NCBI GenBank assembly: GCA_900491605.1 | Contig: UESW01003834.1 | Span: 230,653 to 294,652, forward strand | Source: Calamus simplicifolius | Lineage: Eukaryota > Streptophyta > Magnoliopsida > Arecales > Arecaceae | DNA length: 64,000 bases | Direction: 5' to 3' | In this document: one piece after another, positions 32,785 through 45,516 of the stretch | Numbering within the stretch: position 1 is the first letter of the stretch | Layout: each line of letters begins with the position of its first letter | Program-made: the position numbers and the translations under genes | Notes under the pieces: model-generated | Databases searched by the model: none | Told to the model about the DNA's origin: nothing | What the model saw: the letters and a program-made list of their open reading frames with translations, nothing else

Positions 32785-33266
32785 TTAGAACAAAAGGACA
32801 TGGATCTTCCAGCTTCCACCTTCAAAAATCAGAGTGATAGGCGAGTGATAGGCCATCCTGGTGGCTAACCAGTCTGCCGCTGAGTTAGCTTCCCTATAGA
32901 TGTACCAAATTTGGACACAGTGAGCTTCCTAAAGGAGAGATCGGATATCATAAATCAAGGGATTGGTAGGCAGATGATCGCAGTGATCCGTACGGAGCCA
33001 ACGAATCACAGTAATAGCATCCCCTCAATAATAAGACTACAGGCGCCCAGGCTACGAATGGCACAGGAAATACTAGCCCAAGCAGCATACAACTCAGCTA
33101 TAGGCACCGAGGAGTCAAAAAGGCCGAATCCACCAGCTGCCAACATCGCACCATCCGACCCTCGAATCACAAAAGCTGATCTAGCTGATCTACCACGAAC
33201 ACTCCTATTAAAGTTGATTTTGATAGACCCTAGAGGTGGGGCTCTCAGGATATAAAGACCATCCAC
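32785..33266 (-). pseudogene. LINE RNase H domain
   Basis: The upper part reads GSIKINFNRSVRGRSA, FVIRGSDGAMLAAGG and PIAELYAAWASI, the start of the RNase H fold: the first catalytic Asp of the usual NFDGS motif is Asn-Arg here, and the helix Glu of AELYAAW is kept. After a frameshift the end reads YREANSAADWLA near 32850, the last RNase H motif, then a stop at 32785. A known subset of plant L1 elements carries this domain. Confidence 0.8.
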
Positions 33267-33565
33267 CGGTGCGCTGCCAAGGCAGCATGGGAACCTCAGG
33301 GGCCAGGGCTATCAGAATCAAGAATAGTCCGGTGAGAAGTGTATTCCGCTGATAAGGAGAAGGTTGTCCTGACAATCCTATATGGAGGAACAGACTCATC
33401 AGTAAACACAAGCCGATTTCGGAATAACCAGACTTGATAAGCTATATAAGCCCTTGTCGTACCCCTCTGAAAGATACATCTCCCCAAATCCTTCCTGATC
33501 AAACCCAGAAAGGAGATGCAATGAGAATCAGCACCTTCATCCCAAGGCCAATCGCCAAAAATCTG

Positions 33566-33772
33566 CTAGATCTGTCTAGCTCTGGAACAGATGAAGATAG
33601 TATGGTCAACCGTCTCCTCCTCACTGCCACATAACGGGCACGTAGGTTGAATATCTATTCCACGATCAGAGAGCACAGAACAGGTAGGAACGCAATTCCT
33701 GGCAAGCTTCCAAACAAATAGTTGGACCCTAGGGTGGATGGGAAGTTGCCAGATCCAAGCCACATGGAACAA
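33566..33772 (-). pseudogene. LINE zf-RVT region
   Basis: Contains IHPRVQLFVWKLARNCVPT, a Cys-Pro-x-Cys motif (TCPLCGSEEETVDHTIFIC) and a downstream His, the zinc-binding reverse-transcriptase-associated segment found after RT in plant LINEs. Confidence 0.85.
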
Positions 33773-34299
33773 ATGCTGGGGCTATGGTGTGTAAATCCTG
33801 AGAAGGTCTCTAATAGGAGCACGAGCCAAACAGGATCTCCTCCAAACCCTAATATCGAGGGTGTGACCCGAGATGAGAGGAATAAAAAGAATGCGACGAT
33901 AAAGCTCATTCCCAAAGAAGCGGACCAGCAAAGGGGTAGTCCAGGTAGACTGATCCTGAGCAGTAAGATCAATGACTCTCATCCCACTAGGAATAACAGT
34001 ACTGACAAAAGTAGGACATCGAGATAGGGGAAGGTCAGCAAGCCATGTATCCCGAACAACATCCACTAAGGCTTCATCCCAATCATTCACGATATATATC
34101 TAGGATACTCCGGGCATGCCGACAAACCTCATTCCAAAAGAAAGATTGCCCCCGAGATGGCTGTGGATCAGTAGAAGAAGTCCAGTCACCGTATTTGGCA
34201 CGCATGAATGAGCTCCACATATAGTGCGAAACAAGCAAGAAACAAGAGGCATGCCTAGCAATTAAGGCCTCCCTCCTAGCAGTGATGAACTAAATCCCA

Positions 34300-35464
34300 A
34301 GTCCCCCCTCAGTGATTGGCAAGCATACACTGTCCCAGGCTAATAGGTGGACACCATGTATATCCTGCATCGAGGCCCAGAGGAAGTCCCTGAAATATCT
34401 CTCAATCTTTCTCAAACAAGTCAATGGGACGACAATATTAGATAAATGATAGAAAGGAAGAGAAGAGAGCACCGAGTGTAATAGAGTAAACCTCGCCATT
34501 ATAGATAGCTCAGTGACCTGCCATCCATCCAGCCGATCATGGACACGCCTCTTGAGGTCACTAAAGTCAGAGATCCTTGGTCGTCTCCCAGTTATAGGTA
34601 TTCCCAGATAGGATAGCCAATCAACCTACGCAGAGATGCCCATGATTTGCATGATAGGTCCCCTTAAAGTGGGAGTTAACCTCGGGCTAAAACAAATCAA
34701 GGATTTACTCGGATTAACTTTATACAGAGGCCCGCAATAAGACTGAAGTATAGAGACGAAGGCGGTAGCATTGTGAATAGTAGCCCTGCCCAGTAATATG
34801 CAGTCATCAACAAACAGTAGGTGAGAAATCGAGGGCCCTTGGGGGCCAACACTGTAGGGGACTAAATAAGTGCCCAGCTGTGCCTGATGCAGAGCCCGAG
34901 ATAATGCATCAGCCAAAAGTACAAACAGAAATGGAAAAGAGGGCATCCCTGCCGCAACCCAACCTCAGAATGGAAGAAAGTAGTCTGGGCACCATTAATG
35001 AGGATAGAGAAAGACAGTCGGTGAACACAGGCCATGATCTAATAAATAAATAGCTCCTCAAATCCAAACTCATGAAGAGTGCGGTTCAAAAAATCTCAGC
35101 TCAATCTATCATAGGCTCTCTCCCTATCTAGCTTGATGACCATAAGACCCTGACGACCAGAGGCTCTTTGAAGGTCATGCACGAACTCCTGAGCTAATAG
35201 GGCGTTATCAGTGATACTCCGCCCTCTGAGGAAAGCCTCTTGCTTTAGAGAAATGATACGAGGGATAACCATATGCATTCGAAAGACTAGGAGTCGAGCA
35301 CATACCTTATATAAGGTAGTGCAAAGACTGATAGGCCGGTAGTGCTGAGGAATGGAAGCATCAGGCCATTTAGGCACTAGGGTTATAAAGGTCCGATTCC
35401 ATTCAGAGGGAATAGCTTTCAACTGAAAGACAAGCTGGATTGCCTGCAGAACCTCCAGACCCAA
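34300..35464 (-). pseudogene. LINE reverse transcriptase
   Basis: Upstream part (35464-35096): ITLVPKWPDASIPQHYRPIS, LISLKQEAF-like IISLKQEAFLRGRSITDN and VIKLDRERAYDRLS, where KLDMxKAYDR is usual. Downstream part (34946-34626): LLFVDDCILLG, the catalytic FxDD box, and YKVNPSKS. The two halves are in different frames, and stops follow, so the enzyme is dead. The thumb-side block WMQDIHGVHLLAW-like sequence lies at about 34400-34290. Confidence 0.9.
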
Positions 35465-36099
35465 AATACCCCAATAGTGACGAAAGAATAATGGAAGGAA
35501 TCCATCAGGCCTCAGGGCCTTATCAGCACCAAGATCTCATAAAGCCATCCGAATATCCTTACAGTAATCGACCTGATGAAAAGGTCATTCTCCAAGCAGT
35601 GACTCTATTAGGGGTCAAAACAGGATAGACAGGGAATCCAACACCTGTATGCTCAGACCATTTAGACCGAAAGAAATAAAAAAGTTGATCCCTAATCATT
35701 TGGATATCCTCTTGGAACTGTCCCTCGTCATCAGCTAAACGCTTAATGCGGTTAACCGCTCAACGTTTAAGGGTGGCATGGTGGAAGAATCTAGTATTAC
35801 AGTCCTCTTCTTGAATCCACTGGATCCAGGACCTTTGCCTCCAAAAAGTTTCCTGCTGCATCAGAAGGAAATGGTGGAGCACCAGACTGGATCAGAGAGA
35901 TGAAAGATCATTATCATTAAGAAAGCCTTCATAATCCTCTTTGGCCTGGAGAGAAGTAATAATAGATTCAACCTGCTCAACTTGCCTCACAATGTCCCCC
36001 ATCTCCCATTTGTTCCATCTGGAGAGCCTATGTCTAGCAAGAACTAGTCGCCTCGATAACCGATAGATAACATTCCCTCTGATAGGTAATCTCCAGACC

Positions 36100-36960
36100 T
36101 GAGAAATGATGGTTCGAGCAGCAGAATAGGATGTCTAGAACTTCTCAAATCTAAACCGTCGGCTCCGCTGAATAGTAACATCAATAGATATAAAGATAGG
36201 GCAGTGATCAGAAGCAATTTTGGACGAGTGACAGTGGCAGTAGGGTACAGCTAAAGCCAATTAGAAGTGGCGAAGGCCCTGTCCAATCTTTCCCAGACTC
36301 TAGCAATCTCTGCCAATTGTTACACCAAGTGAATTAGGACCCCTGGAATCTCAAATCCAATAGGCCAGCAAAAGATATGAAGGATCTGAACTCAGCTCGA
36401 CCCGTAGATCCAACAGATTGCCTACCCCCTTTCTTCTCTGAAGCCCCCACAATGCAGTTGAAATCACCTGCAATAAGGGAGGAAAAACCCTGGTCAATAA
36501 GAGACTGAAGCTCATCTCAAAGCACTCGACGCCCCGATAGTCAGTACTGGCATAAACCCCCAAGAGAAGCCAAGGGATAGAGTTCCCCTCGGATATAACC
36601 AAGCAACTTGCTGGCCGCAACAATGAAATGCATCCACTCTAATATTGTCATTCCTCCACAAAACCAGAATACTACTAGAGAGACCAACAAACTCAATAGC
36701 ATAAGTCACCCAAGATCTGAAAATCTATCTACAGAAGCGGGCCAGACTTGCCCCAGAACAGAATACAAATATAAAACTATGAAGTGTAGAAGCCTCCCGA
36801 AAGAGGAGTGAAACGATGGTTTCAATGCTCCTCTCACATTCCAAGTAAGTATCTTCATTCGGAGGCTTGATTGGGGAGAACCCCGATCTTAACCCCTGCC
36901 ATCTCCTCATCAGAATGAAAGCTAGTAGGAGGGATAACCCCCACAGGTTCCTTAGCACAG
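36100..36960 (-). pseudogene. LINE endonuclease
   Basis: Minus-strand pieces across several frames match an apurinic-type L1 endonuclease, most clearly LIAGDFNCIVGASEKKGG near 36450, which is the GDFN motif, and an upstream WNVRG-like start region. Frameshifts and stops are frequent. Confidence 0.65.
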
Positions 36961-37292
36961 CAGTCATCAACCTGGGATGAGTCCATCACCTCAACAAAAT
37001 CATCCTGCTGGATGGCCTGCTTAAGCTATAGTACAACAGCCTTATGGGTGCATCCCACCAACAGATCCATATGAGTGGTAACTGACCAATCCCTAGATCG
37101 GGCCCAACCTTACAACGGGACTTCTTGGTCCCCGGGCCAGATAGGGAAATAGTCCCTCGGGCAAGGTCGGAGGAGGCCGAAAAAATAAAGGATTCATGAG
37201 CCCTGCATTTAACAGCGAAAGGGGCCTTCCCTTTAGCTTTGAAGGATCTGGAGACCACTCTCTGTGTCAACGGCTCCACAGGACGGGCCCTC

Positions 37293-38551
37293 TTAGAAGG
37301 GCCCAACTTGTATTCCAGACAGGTCTTCGGCACTGGACCCAATTCCAGAACCCAAATTAGAAAAAGGATTTCCATCACTGCTTTCAGACCTCAGTGTACC
37401 AGGATTCAGAGAATCAGAAGGCTTTCCACCCTCAATAACAGCCAGCACACTCTCAGAAGGCTGGCACGCTGGCTGAGAATGCACCTGGTCCATCAGCACA
37501 TCCGAGAGGGAGGAAGATCGACCTCCCCTGTCTGTGCCTTGGTCCTTCATAGAAATAGAGGACCCCTGGTCCATCAACAAATCTAAGAAGGAGGAAGACC
37601 GACCTCCCCTCTATGTGCCCTGGTCCTTCATAGAAACAGTTTGATGTCGGGCAATTTTCTTTGGAAGTTGCCAACCATCAATAGCAACAGAGGAGGGCAC
37701 AGGGTTCGGCTGAGTCTCCTTCTTGGGAGCCGGATTCTGGTCCGAGGTGGGCCGACGTTGCCGGAGGGCAGCCATCCAGGGACCAAACCTGGGCCGGCCG
37801 AGGAAGATGCCTGATCCATCGACAGCTCGCAAGATCCGGCAAGATGCAAGGATCCAGTGAGCACAAATCCTTCAATGTTCTCATTTGAAATTGCTGCCAT
37901 AAGGGATCACTGATCCCTCGAATCCTTGCCCCTAGATAGAGGGGACTTCCCAAATCAATGCGGACATAAACTCGAGCATAGCCCCTCGTTTCCTCGCTTT
38001 TGTGGAGTCATCCCCTGCCATCGAAAGTATGGAGGATAAGACCTCCTCTATCCAAAACTCCAGCAAAAGTTGAGAAGATGGATCCAAATCAATGCCTGAA
38101 GGAGGGAATCGATCGTCGGAATGAATTCAGGTTGCCTTTCAGCAATAGCAAGCACTTGACCATTAACCATTCAGGGCCTCCCCAGGACTAGGTCTTTGGG
38201 TCGGGGGTCAGTGAATTTGAAAATATAGTGCTAGTGAGTCAGAGAAATCGCCTCAACATCACCAGGAACTCCAGCATGGTGGAATTCCCTGATGATCGCC
38301 TTCGGCAGAACCCATCGGGAAAGACTTCGGGCCAGGATAGCTTGATGCCCCCAAACACTAACTTCGTTCTCCAGCGACTGTACCAGCACCTGAATGATGT
38401 CCGAAAAAAGTCGAATGAGCTTCGATACCTCAGCTGGGGATGGCGATGGGGCATCCCAAACAAAGCGGCCATCCGGAGCTTGATGCCAGGGTCCTTCGGC
38501 ATTCCTCGTTCCATCGGACATTGACAGAGTTTGCGCAGGAGAGTGAACCAT
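37293..38551 (-). pseudogene. LINE ORF1-like region
   Basis: Begins near 38551 with frames containing MSDGTRNAEGPWHQ, EVSVWGHQAILARSLSRWVL and, further on, YVRIDLGSPLYLG-like and RIRGISDPLWQQF pieces. These resemble the ORF1 protein of plant L1 elements (a DUF4283-type domain followed by a knuckle region). An 81-bp in-frame duplication is present near its end (37485-37646). It is broken by stops. Confidence 0.6.
37485..37646 (-). repeat. 81-bp tandem duplication in LINE ORF1
   Basis: CTGGTCCATCA...CTTGGTCCTTCATAGAAA begins at 37485 and again at 37566, an 81-bp period, a multiple of three, so each copy adds 27 codons (MKDQGT...GGRSSS...LMDQ). Confidence 0.75.
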
Positions 38552-38800
38552 AGTTCAGATAGAGCGATCGGAAACACAGTCACAGTACATCGGAGATCGA
38601 AGAAGACACAGTCAAACATGAATCTTAAAGCAGTCGCAGGAGAAAATAAGATCGGTGGGTTCCAACGAAAAGAAAGGTCTCTCTCTTTTAGTTTGAACCA
38701 CGTTATCAACCTTTGATACAGGAGGTTGGGCCATACATTAACCACACGCCCATAAGTCAGACTCGATTGCTCATCTCCAACATTAGTTTGGTTTATCTCC

Positions 38801-41800
38801 AATTATTTTTTTTGTGCGTAAGTACGAATTCACTTCACGTGCTACCTAATCGTGGTCGGCACACGACTGCTTCATCAATCGACCGCACTGCTTTAAGAAC
38901 AGTATGGAATAAAACTAGAATAGTAGTTGAATAAGTGGAGAAAATAGGGATGAAGAACCTTGAGAGCTGGGTGGTAGGCTCGTAGCCGAATTTAAGGGAA
39001 AAGTTGGCAGTATTCCATTCCTGTCCGGAATAAAACTTATCCACTAAACCTCTCTGACGTACATTAATCCATGCACCAAGATTTCGTCAAAGGGAGCGAA
39101 GTGCGGTCCAGTTGGATGGTGTATACCGTGGACATGGTTAGGTTGAGGCAACCGTCCAATGTCTTGACCGGTTTGGACGTTATGTTTAAACAAGGAGGTT
39201 ATTCCACCATTGCACTCATGGAGAACAAGTCCACATTCATTTTTATTTTATTTAATAAATATAAATATAGATATAAATATTAATTAAATCTAAAAATTTA
39301 TATTTTTATGCAAATGAATATCAACATAAATTAGATATTAAAAATGAATATAAATACACTAAATCAAAGATTTTACTAAGTAAAAAAGTAACTGAGTCGC
39401 TACCATCGTTTATTTTTCTTAAAAGTTCATAAATATTGTATAAAATTAAATAATATTACAAAAAAAAATAGATATATATTAAATAATTGCCTATTCATTT
39501 CTTCAACATTACGAAGGTAAAAATAAATATTAATTATATGTTTAAATTTGTATCTATACTTGTATTGTAAGAAAAGTTAATATTTGCACATTGTCTATCT
39601 AGTGCCAAATTTGGTAACAGTTGTGGGAGTGAAAGTGAATGCTAAAAATATGCTCAAATTTGTTTCTATATTTGTGTAGATTTGGATCTAAAAATGAACT
39701 TTAATATCATTTTATATGATGACTTCTTATAATTATAGTGTTATAAATTATATAATATAAATATGTTGTTCAACCCATGAATCTTAAGATTAGATGAAGT
39801 TTCTTCGATGCTTATACCAACTTAACTACTTTTCTGGCTAATCCTTGCTTTCCATAATCCTTCAGCTGAAATCTCTCTCACACCAATCTCTCAAAATAGT
39901 AGAATTTTTCTTCTCAAACTATTTATCTCTCTCCCTCTCACACCTATCTCCCAAATAATAGGACTTTGTCTGAAAATCGTAGCTTTCTTCATTATTTTTT
40001 TCTCTCTAAAATTGCACACTTTTCTTTAAAAACCCCTGCACGCTCTCTTTTTTACTAAATTGCATGGGACGGAGGTTTTAGATGAAGGACTATGGAACGT
40101 AAGAACGAGTTAGAAAAGTAGTTTTGTCATATGTCACTTAAAATAATTCATCAAATTTGAGACTCATATAGGTGTAATAAAATATTTTATATAATTTATA
40201 ATATTTTGCATTGATGATAAGCTAACACATCTCCCTCTCTCAATTCAAAGACTTTCCTCTTAAAATCATCATTCAATTAATCTTTAAAAATTTTAATTTT
40301 TTTCTCCCAAAACTCTTTCTCGATCCTACTTTCTCAATTTCTTCTTAACTTTTCCTGTAAAACTCTTGCTCGAATACCATTAAGAAGATATTCGGTGGTT
40401 TGCTTCACACAACTCTTAAACTCAACTTATTACCACTATATCTTTCTGCCCAATCTCAACTCTTATCCTTATAACATAACTGTAGTTATCTTCATGTCTC
40501 ATTTGCTCCTCTTTTTTTGACTACTCATTTTTAGGTTTTATTTTATTTTTTAATTTAATCTTCAAGATTATTTACAAAATTTAATAAGATTGAATATTAG
40601 ATATTATTTAGCATGATTCTTTAATTCTTTTCTATTATTTTGAATGTAGATGATAAAGATAATTGTAGGATCTTATGGTTATTATGATTTTAGGATCCTT
40701 GTGATTACGACGTAAAGTATTATATTTCTTCCTTTTATTAATAGGCTTATGATATTTTGTATGTGATATTATTTTGTTGTTCATGTATAATTTTCAGTGA
40801 AGCAATTATAGATATTATGAGCCTTGACGAGCATCATATATAATCGATGAATATTGACTTGAAAATTCTTTGGTAACTTTAAAATCAAAATTTTGGTGTA
40901 GATAAAATACTACAAATTGTATTAATGACATTAATGAAAAATTATCTTTTTCAAAATTATGTCCAATTGATGATGAAATTATGTTTGTCATAAATATAAT
41001 ATTTTGATGATACAGTTATTTATCAAAAAATACAACATTCGATAAGATTATTTGACTCACTCCAAAATTTCCTTTGTATTAAATTTTAAAACATTTTTTC
41101 ACCGTATTCTTATCAGAGAATTTTATAGTTTTGATTTTAAAATTTATTCGTTAGAAAAATTCAATTGCTGGTGACAAAATTTGACTTATCAAAAATTATA
41201 ATTTTGTTCATTAATGGTATATTTTTGGCATCAAATTTATATGATAGATACAATATTTTAATAACTAAATTTATTTATTACTAAATTCAATATTTGGTGA
41301 TATAATCGACTCATCACTTAATCATCATAATATATAGTATGAAAAATATTCATCATCAAATTTGAGATATTACGCCATATTATATTTATGCATGACTTTT
41401 TGTTTAATTTCCTAGTGATGAACATACATTCTTTAATGGTGAAATTATTTATTTTTGCTAAGCAATAATATCATTAAGGAAAAATATAATTTCTCTAGTG
41501 ACAATTTTTTTGTAATGAAAAATATTGTTATCAAATATATCTTTGTTTATAAATATTTTTTCATCATCAATAAAATGTATTTCGTGGTGAAATATAAGTT
41601 TCATCACCCTATACCTTTAGGGGGTTGCGACCAATTTTTTTGCCATCAAAAATTACAGTGACAATTGAATTTTTCTTGATTATTTTTATCACCAAAAATA
41701 GTGTTTTTTTGTTGGAGCGTAAATTTTGTTTCAAAAGAGATAACACCCTCTTGTGATCTATTGAATTTTAACATCACGATGGTTTTAATTTTGCAATATT

Positions 41801-41859
41801 ACAGCAAGTGTTTAATTTGCAAGTAATAATAAATTTAGAAGAGCATATAAGCTATAGTT
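38801..41859. other. AT-rich intergenic region, no gene
   Basis: Strongly AT-rich, with repeated ATCA-type words (for example CATCAAATTT and ATCATCAAT near 41280-41660). No coding region or clear terminal repeats. Confidence 0.45.
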
Positions 41860-42498
41860 AGGAGTGCAACTTGGACCGGGTTCAACCTGAATCTGATCCG
41901 ACGAACTCGATTTACGGCAGTGTTTAAAGTCATATTTGCCCAATCCAAACCCAAAGATTCCGATTTAATCCGGTCTGATTTGTAATTGACTCGATTCGGA
42001 TTGCGCTCTCGAACCAAGATAATCCGTATCCGAGAGTTATCCAACGGGGATAGCTTATCGGCACCAAGTTGTTGGAGCGTTGAGGGCGCCAATCGGATCG
42101 GACGAGATGACCAACTTAAGAGATAAGGCAGTCGGACGAGAAAAAGAAGGATAAATATAAGGCGAACCACCAGCATATTTCGTTTTACTTTCTACCTCCT
42201 CTCTTCTTTGTTTACGCACCTCCTCCTTCTTTATTTCAGATAAGGTTTTTTTTTTAAATATAATGTTAAAGCTCCGAGTCCAGCTTATGCGTTTGATAAG
42301 AAATTTTATTTTTCGTCTCTGGGATCCATAATTTGATGTTTATTTACTTTAAAAAATATTTTATTTTATTTTTTAATTTAAAACTCAAATCAAATTTAAT
42401 TTTTAAAAATAAAATTAAAATTAAGATTTATAAATAAAATTAGAATTAAAATTAGAGTTAAGAATAATTCAAATTTCAGAGCCCAGAGTTGCATCCCT
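41860..42498. repeat. fold-back repeat (hAT-type MITE-like)
   Basis: The left end AGGAGTGCAACTTGGACCGGG pairs with the right end GCCCAGAGTTGCATCCCTAT. The interior has many TCCGATT/AATCCGG words and a TTTAATTTAAAA core. It resembles widespread plant fold-backs with GGGTGCAA-type ends. The target duplication is not clear. Confidence 0.45.
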
Positions 42499-44535
42499 AT
42501 CTACCGTGCACATTTGTTGTAACAACCTTGAAATAAGTTTCCAAGGAACATAAATTAAGGAATGCAAGGAGACTTTTTGTTGAGGAACAATGATCATAAC
42601 AAGGTTTAAAAAAAAAAAAATCTCACTAGATGAAACCAGTTTTCCTAAAGGCATTTTTGGATAATAAAGATAGTGGTGCAAACTTTATAACTCCTCCCGA
42701 GAAGGCGGCTTCCAGTGGGTTCCAAAGATCAAATACGACATCCAAAACGCCCACCGTTTTGGCGAACGTTATCCATAAAGCATCCCAGCTGGGCCGCCCT
42801 TGGCTTATTAAAATTTTATTGGCGATTCGATCACTTCGTCACTTTATCCAAGTCAGTGCCCTGCTACATGGAAACCGCGTCTTCGATGGCCCTCCTCCCA
42901 CGGAATACGCGGCGGTTCACTGACCCGAAAAAGGTGGATTCTTTCAAAAACCGACGGCCCCCACGTCCGATATTCCAAGAACCTCGCCCCCTGATTCCCA
43001 TGACCAGAATTCCACTCGCCTCGCCATTCGCACCGTCAACATCGCTCACCAGAACTCGAAGAAAACGATACCTTTCTTTCTTTTTTTTTTTTTTTTTTTT
43101 TTTTTTTCCCTGACGCCTGGATATTATAAATTCTAATCGCGCTCTGCAATCGAGTATAGGAAAGGAAATGGTAGACCAGTTTGAGAACGAGTTTAATACC
43201 AATGGTGGCCTAACAAGCATGTGGCATCGCTCAAGGATTTACTTCACCGGGTCCAATTCTTAGACCGACGAAAATACGTATTCATGAACTTATTAAATAA
43301 TATTTTCACCTTGTTTGGAGCAAACGAATTATACCGTTTTTTTTTTATGAAATCTATTTAAAAATTCATAAATTATTATATTTCAAAATATAATCAATTA
43401 TAAATTTAGAATCCTACAGTTAAACCATGAAATTACTTTCTGTTATGATAAAATTTTCAGGTAAAGTTCACGGAATACAAAAAGAAATATTTTCATAGAT
43501 TTTATTTTTCATGAGTTTCATTTTCACCGCTTTTGATTACGGTAGAGTGTTGCTTCTTTTACACGATTTTATGCCATTACGATGCTATTTTTATATTATG
43601 TTAGGCTATAGTTTTTTTATATGCCATACCGTCTTCTCAATGGCACGCTATTTTTTGCAGCTTCAATGCGCTACTTTGAGTTCTATTCATGAAATCCGTT
43701 CATAAAATTTTAGATGCTAACATTATTTGTAAAGCTAGTGACAACTCCAATTAATTATTAAATAAACGTAATTTAGTAAAATAAAACATTACAGAACCTT
43801 TAATACTCTCCCAGCAAACGCTGATCATTTATCCTAAATTTAAGGATGAGAAGGTCTATCAAGTAGTCCATAATTCTCTGATGATCAAAGATGCTCGTCT
43901 CCGGCATCCAAGGGTTTGGCTTTTCAAAAAAAAAATTTTTTTTTTTTAAAAAGAACTGGGGCTGCGCCCATTTCCTCTTCTTATTTTTCTTTTTCTTTTC
44001 TCTTCGAAGTTTTGTCGCCACTCGGCACCCCTCTCCTCTTGCGCTTGCCTTTACCCAGCCGTGCCCACTCCACCCGCGTCCCGAAAATAAAAATTCTCCC
44101 CCCCTTCTTCCTCACGCTAAATACTAAAAAGAAGCCGTAGATGGTTTTAAACTAGAGAAGAAACTGGGCCTACTGGCGTAAGATATCAAGTTGCTCTAGA
44201 GAATTTAGCAAGTCCACTTTGAAACCTCAATTAGATAACAAATTAACGAGACGAGATCAATATCATTCTTGCTGTTCCCCCATAAACTTACACGAATTAA
44301 CTTTGGTGCTCTCTTTGTATTTTATGCAAGTGGAATTAGTGTAATTATACAAACAGAAATATTATAACATTAAGAAAAAGAAAAGAGGAATTAAAATCCT
44401 CCAATCTTCTTCCTATGGAAAGAAAAAAGGGGAGGAAATTATTGCCTCCTTGGATTACAAGATTAAACAAATTCCCCCCAAATTACGCCAAAACCGTCAA
44501 ACCCCTCTCGACCGCACCATATCTATTTCACATCA
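42499..44535. other. Region downstream of LBD gene, no gene supported
   Basis: Contains a GC-richer patch (42700-43060), a run of about 28 T at 43079-43107, and an A/T homopolymer patch at 43926-43950. The frames here are either homopolymer-driven or have no recognisable content. The LBD 3' UTR should lie just left of 44536. Confidence 0.4.
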
Positions 44536-45516
44536 TCATGCGGGTCCTAAGCTGTTCTCGTCGCACGGCGCCTCCGCCGCGGGCAGGGCGGTCCGGCAGG
44601 TGCTGGCGACCGGTCCGAACCCCAGGGTCAGCTCCAGCTCCACCTCGCTCTCCTCGGCCAGGTTCGGCTCGCCCTGGCTCACGTGCGACGCCTCTCCCGA
44701 CTCCCCGGAAAGCACGCTCTCGGTCTCCCGGCTGTCGCCCTCCTCTCGGCCGGCGGCGGGATCAGTCGCATGGCTCGCGTCCGACCCGTGGCTCGGCGCG
44801 CGCAAGAAGTCGAGGGGGCAGCTCAGATTAGACCCCCAGGCGGCCGAGTCCGGTTCGGGCAGCTCAACCGGTACGGCTCCGGGCTTCCGTTTAGCTGCAG
44901 CGGTGCGCTTGAACTGGCTGCGGGACTTGGAGATCTTGAGGAGTCCCGCGGCAGGGCGGGAGGCGGCGGCGGCGGCAACGGCGGCGTCGCGGTCCCTGGT
45001 GACGTGGCGGATGTCGTAGGCTTTGAAGGGGGGAACGGGGGTCGAGGCGGCGGTCTCGGAGGAGATTTGCGCGATGGGCGCTCCCTTGAGCACCGCTTCC
45101 ACCGCCTCTTGGCAGAGATGCCAGGTGCTGGACCACAGCAGCCCGACCGAGCCAAAGATCGGGTTCACGATCCGTCCGCAGGCTTCGTAGAGCAGTGATC
45201 TAAATATCGCTGGAAGAAATAAAACCATGATTGTCACTTTATTGCCCCTCCTCCAAATAAAATAAAATAAAATAAAATCATAAATATAACTCGGAATGAA
45301 GAAATGATGATGGAGTGAGAACGAACCAGGACGGAGGTGCTCGGGACCGGCGTTGATAAGGTTCAAGAGGCCGGCGCGGCCGTAGAACTTGGCGAGGAAG
45401 ACGGTGGCGTTGGCCTGGGACTCAGGGTTCTTTATCCACTGAAGACACGGCCGGATGCTGCAGTTATCGCTGCATCCTTTGCGGAGCACTCGGCATCCAT
45501 TGCAACTCATCCGCAT
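44536..45516 (-). CDS. class II LOB-domain (LBD) transcription factor
   Basis: Two exons, 45516-45327 and 45209-44536, with a 117-bp GT-AG intron that splits an Ala codon; together 287 codons. The intron sits in the conserved LBD position (after LRP, before [12 protein letters not shown]). The N-terminus [15 protein letters not shown] carries the zinc finger CX2CX6CX3C (Cys 5, 8, 15, 19). The LOB domain continues through [35 protein letters not shown] and [20 protein letters not shown] (to about residue 105). The RVLRKGC form and lack of a leucine zipper mark class II, whose known members repress anthocyanin and nitrogen-response genes. The tail has a basic patch ([18 protein letters not shown]) and ends in an EAR-like LELTL (about 255-259). 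The ATG at 45516 is chosen over an upstream GTG because it gives the family's MRMSC start. The sequence is GC-rich and has no breaks; it is the best candidate for a working gene here. Confidence 0.93.
   Translation of the reverse strand: [326 protein letters not shown]

Larger units (their letters stand above)
32690..38800 (-). mobile_element. L1-type LINE with RNase H, decayed
   Basis: Reading on the minus strand: an ORF1-like region (about 38550-37290), endonuclease (about 36960-36100), reverse transcriptase (about 35464-34300), a zf-RVT region (33772-33566) and RNase H (33266-32785), followed by an A-rich tail (T-rich on the plus strand at about 32690-32712). This is the order of plant L1 elements that carry an extra RNase H. 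Many stops and frameshifts show it is old. The 5' limit is uncertain and I found no convincing target duplication. Confidence 0.85.

Noticed and set aside
33722..34027. Plus-strand ORFs over the LINE
   Set aside because: Antisense shadows of RT, zf-RVT and endonuclease sequences on the minus strand.
42630..43220. ORFs on both strands around a T/A homopolymer
   Set aside because: They depend on a run of about 28 T (poly-Phe or poly-Lys) and have no recognisable domain.
44415..45198. Long plus-strand and minus-strand frames over 44.4-45.2 kb
   Set aside because: They are out-of-frame shadows of the GC-rich second LBD exon.
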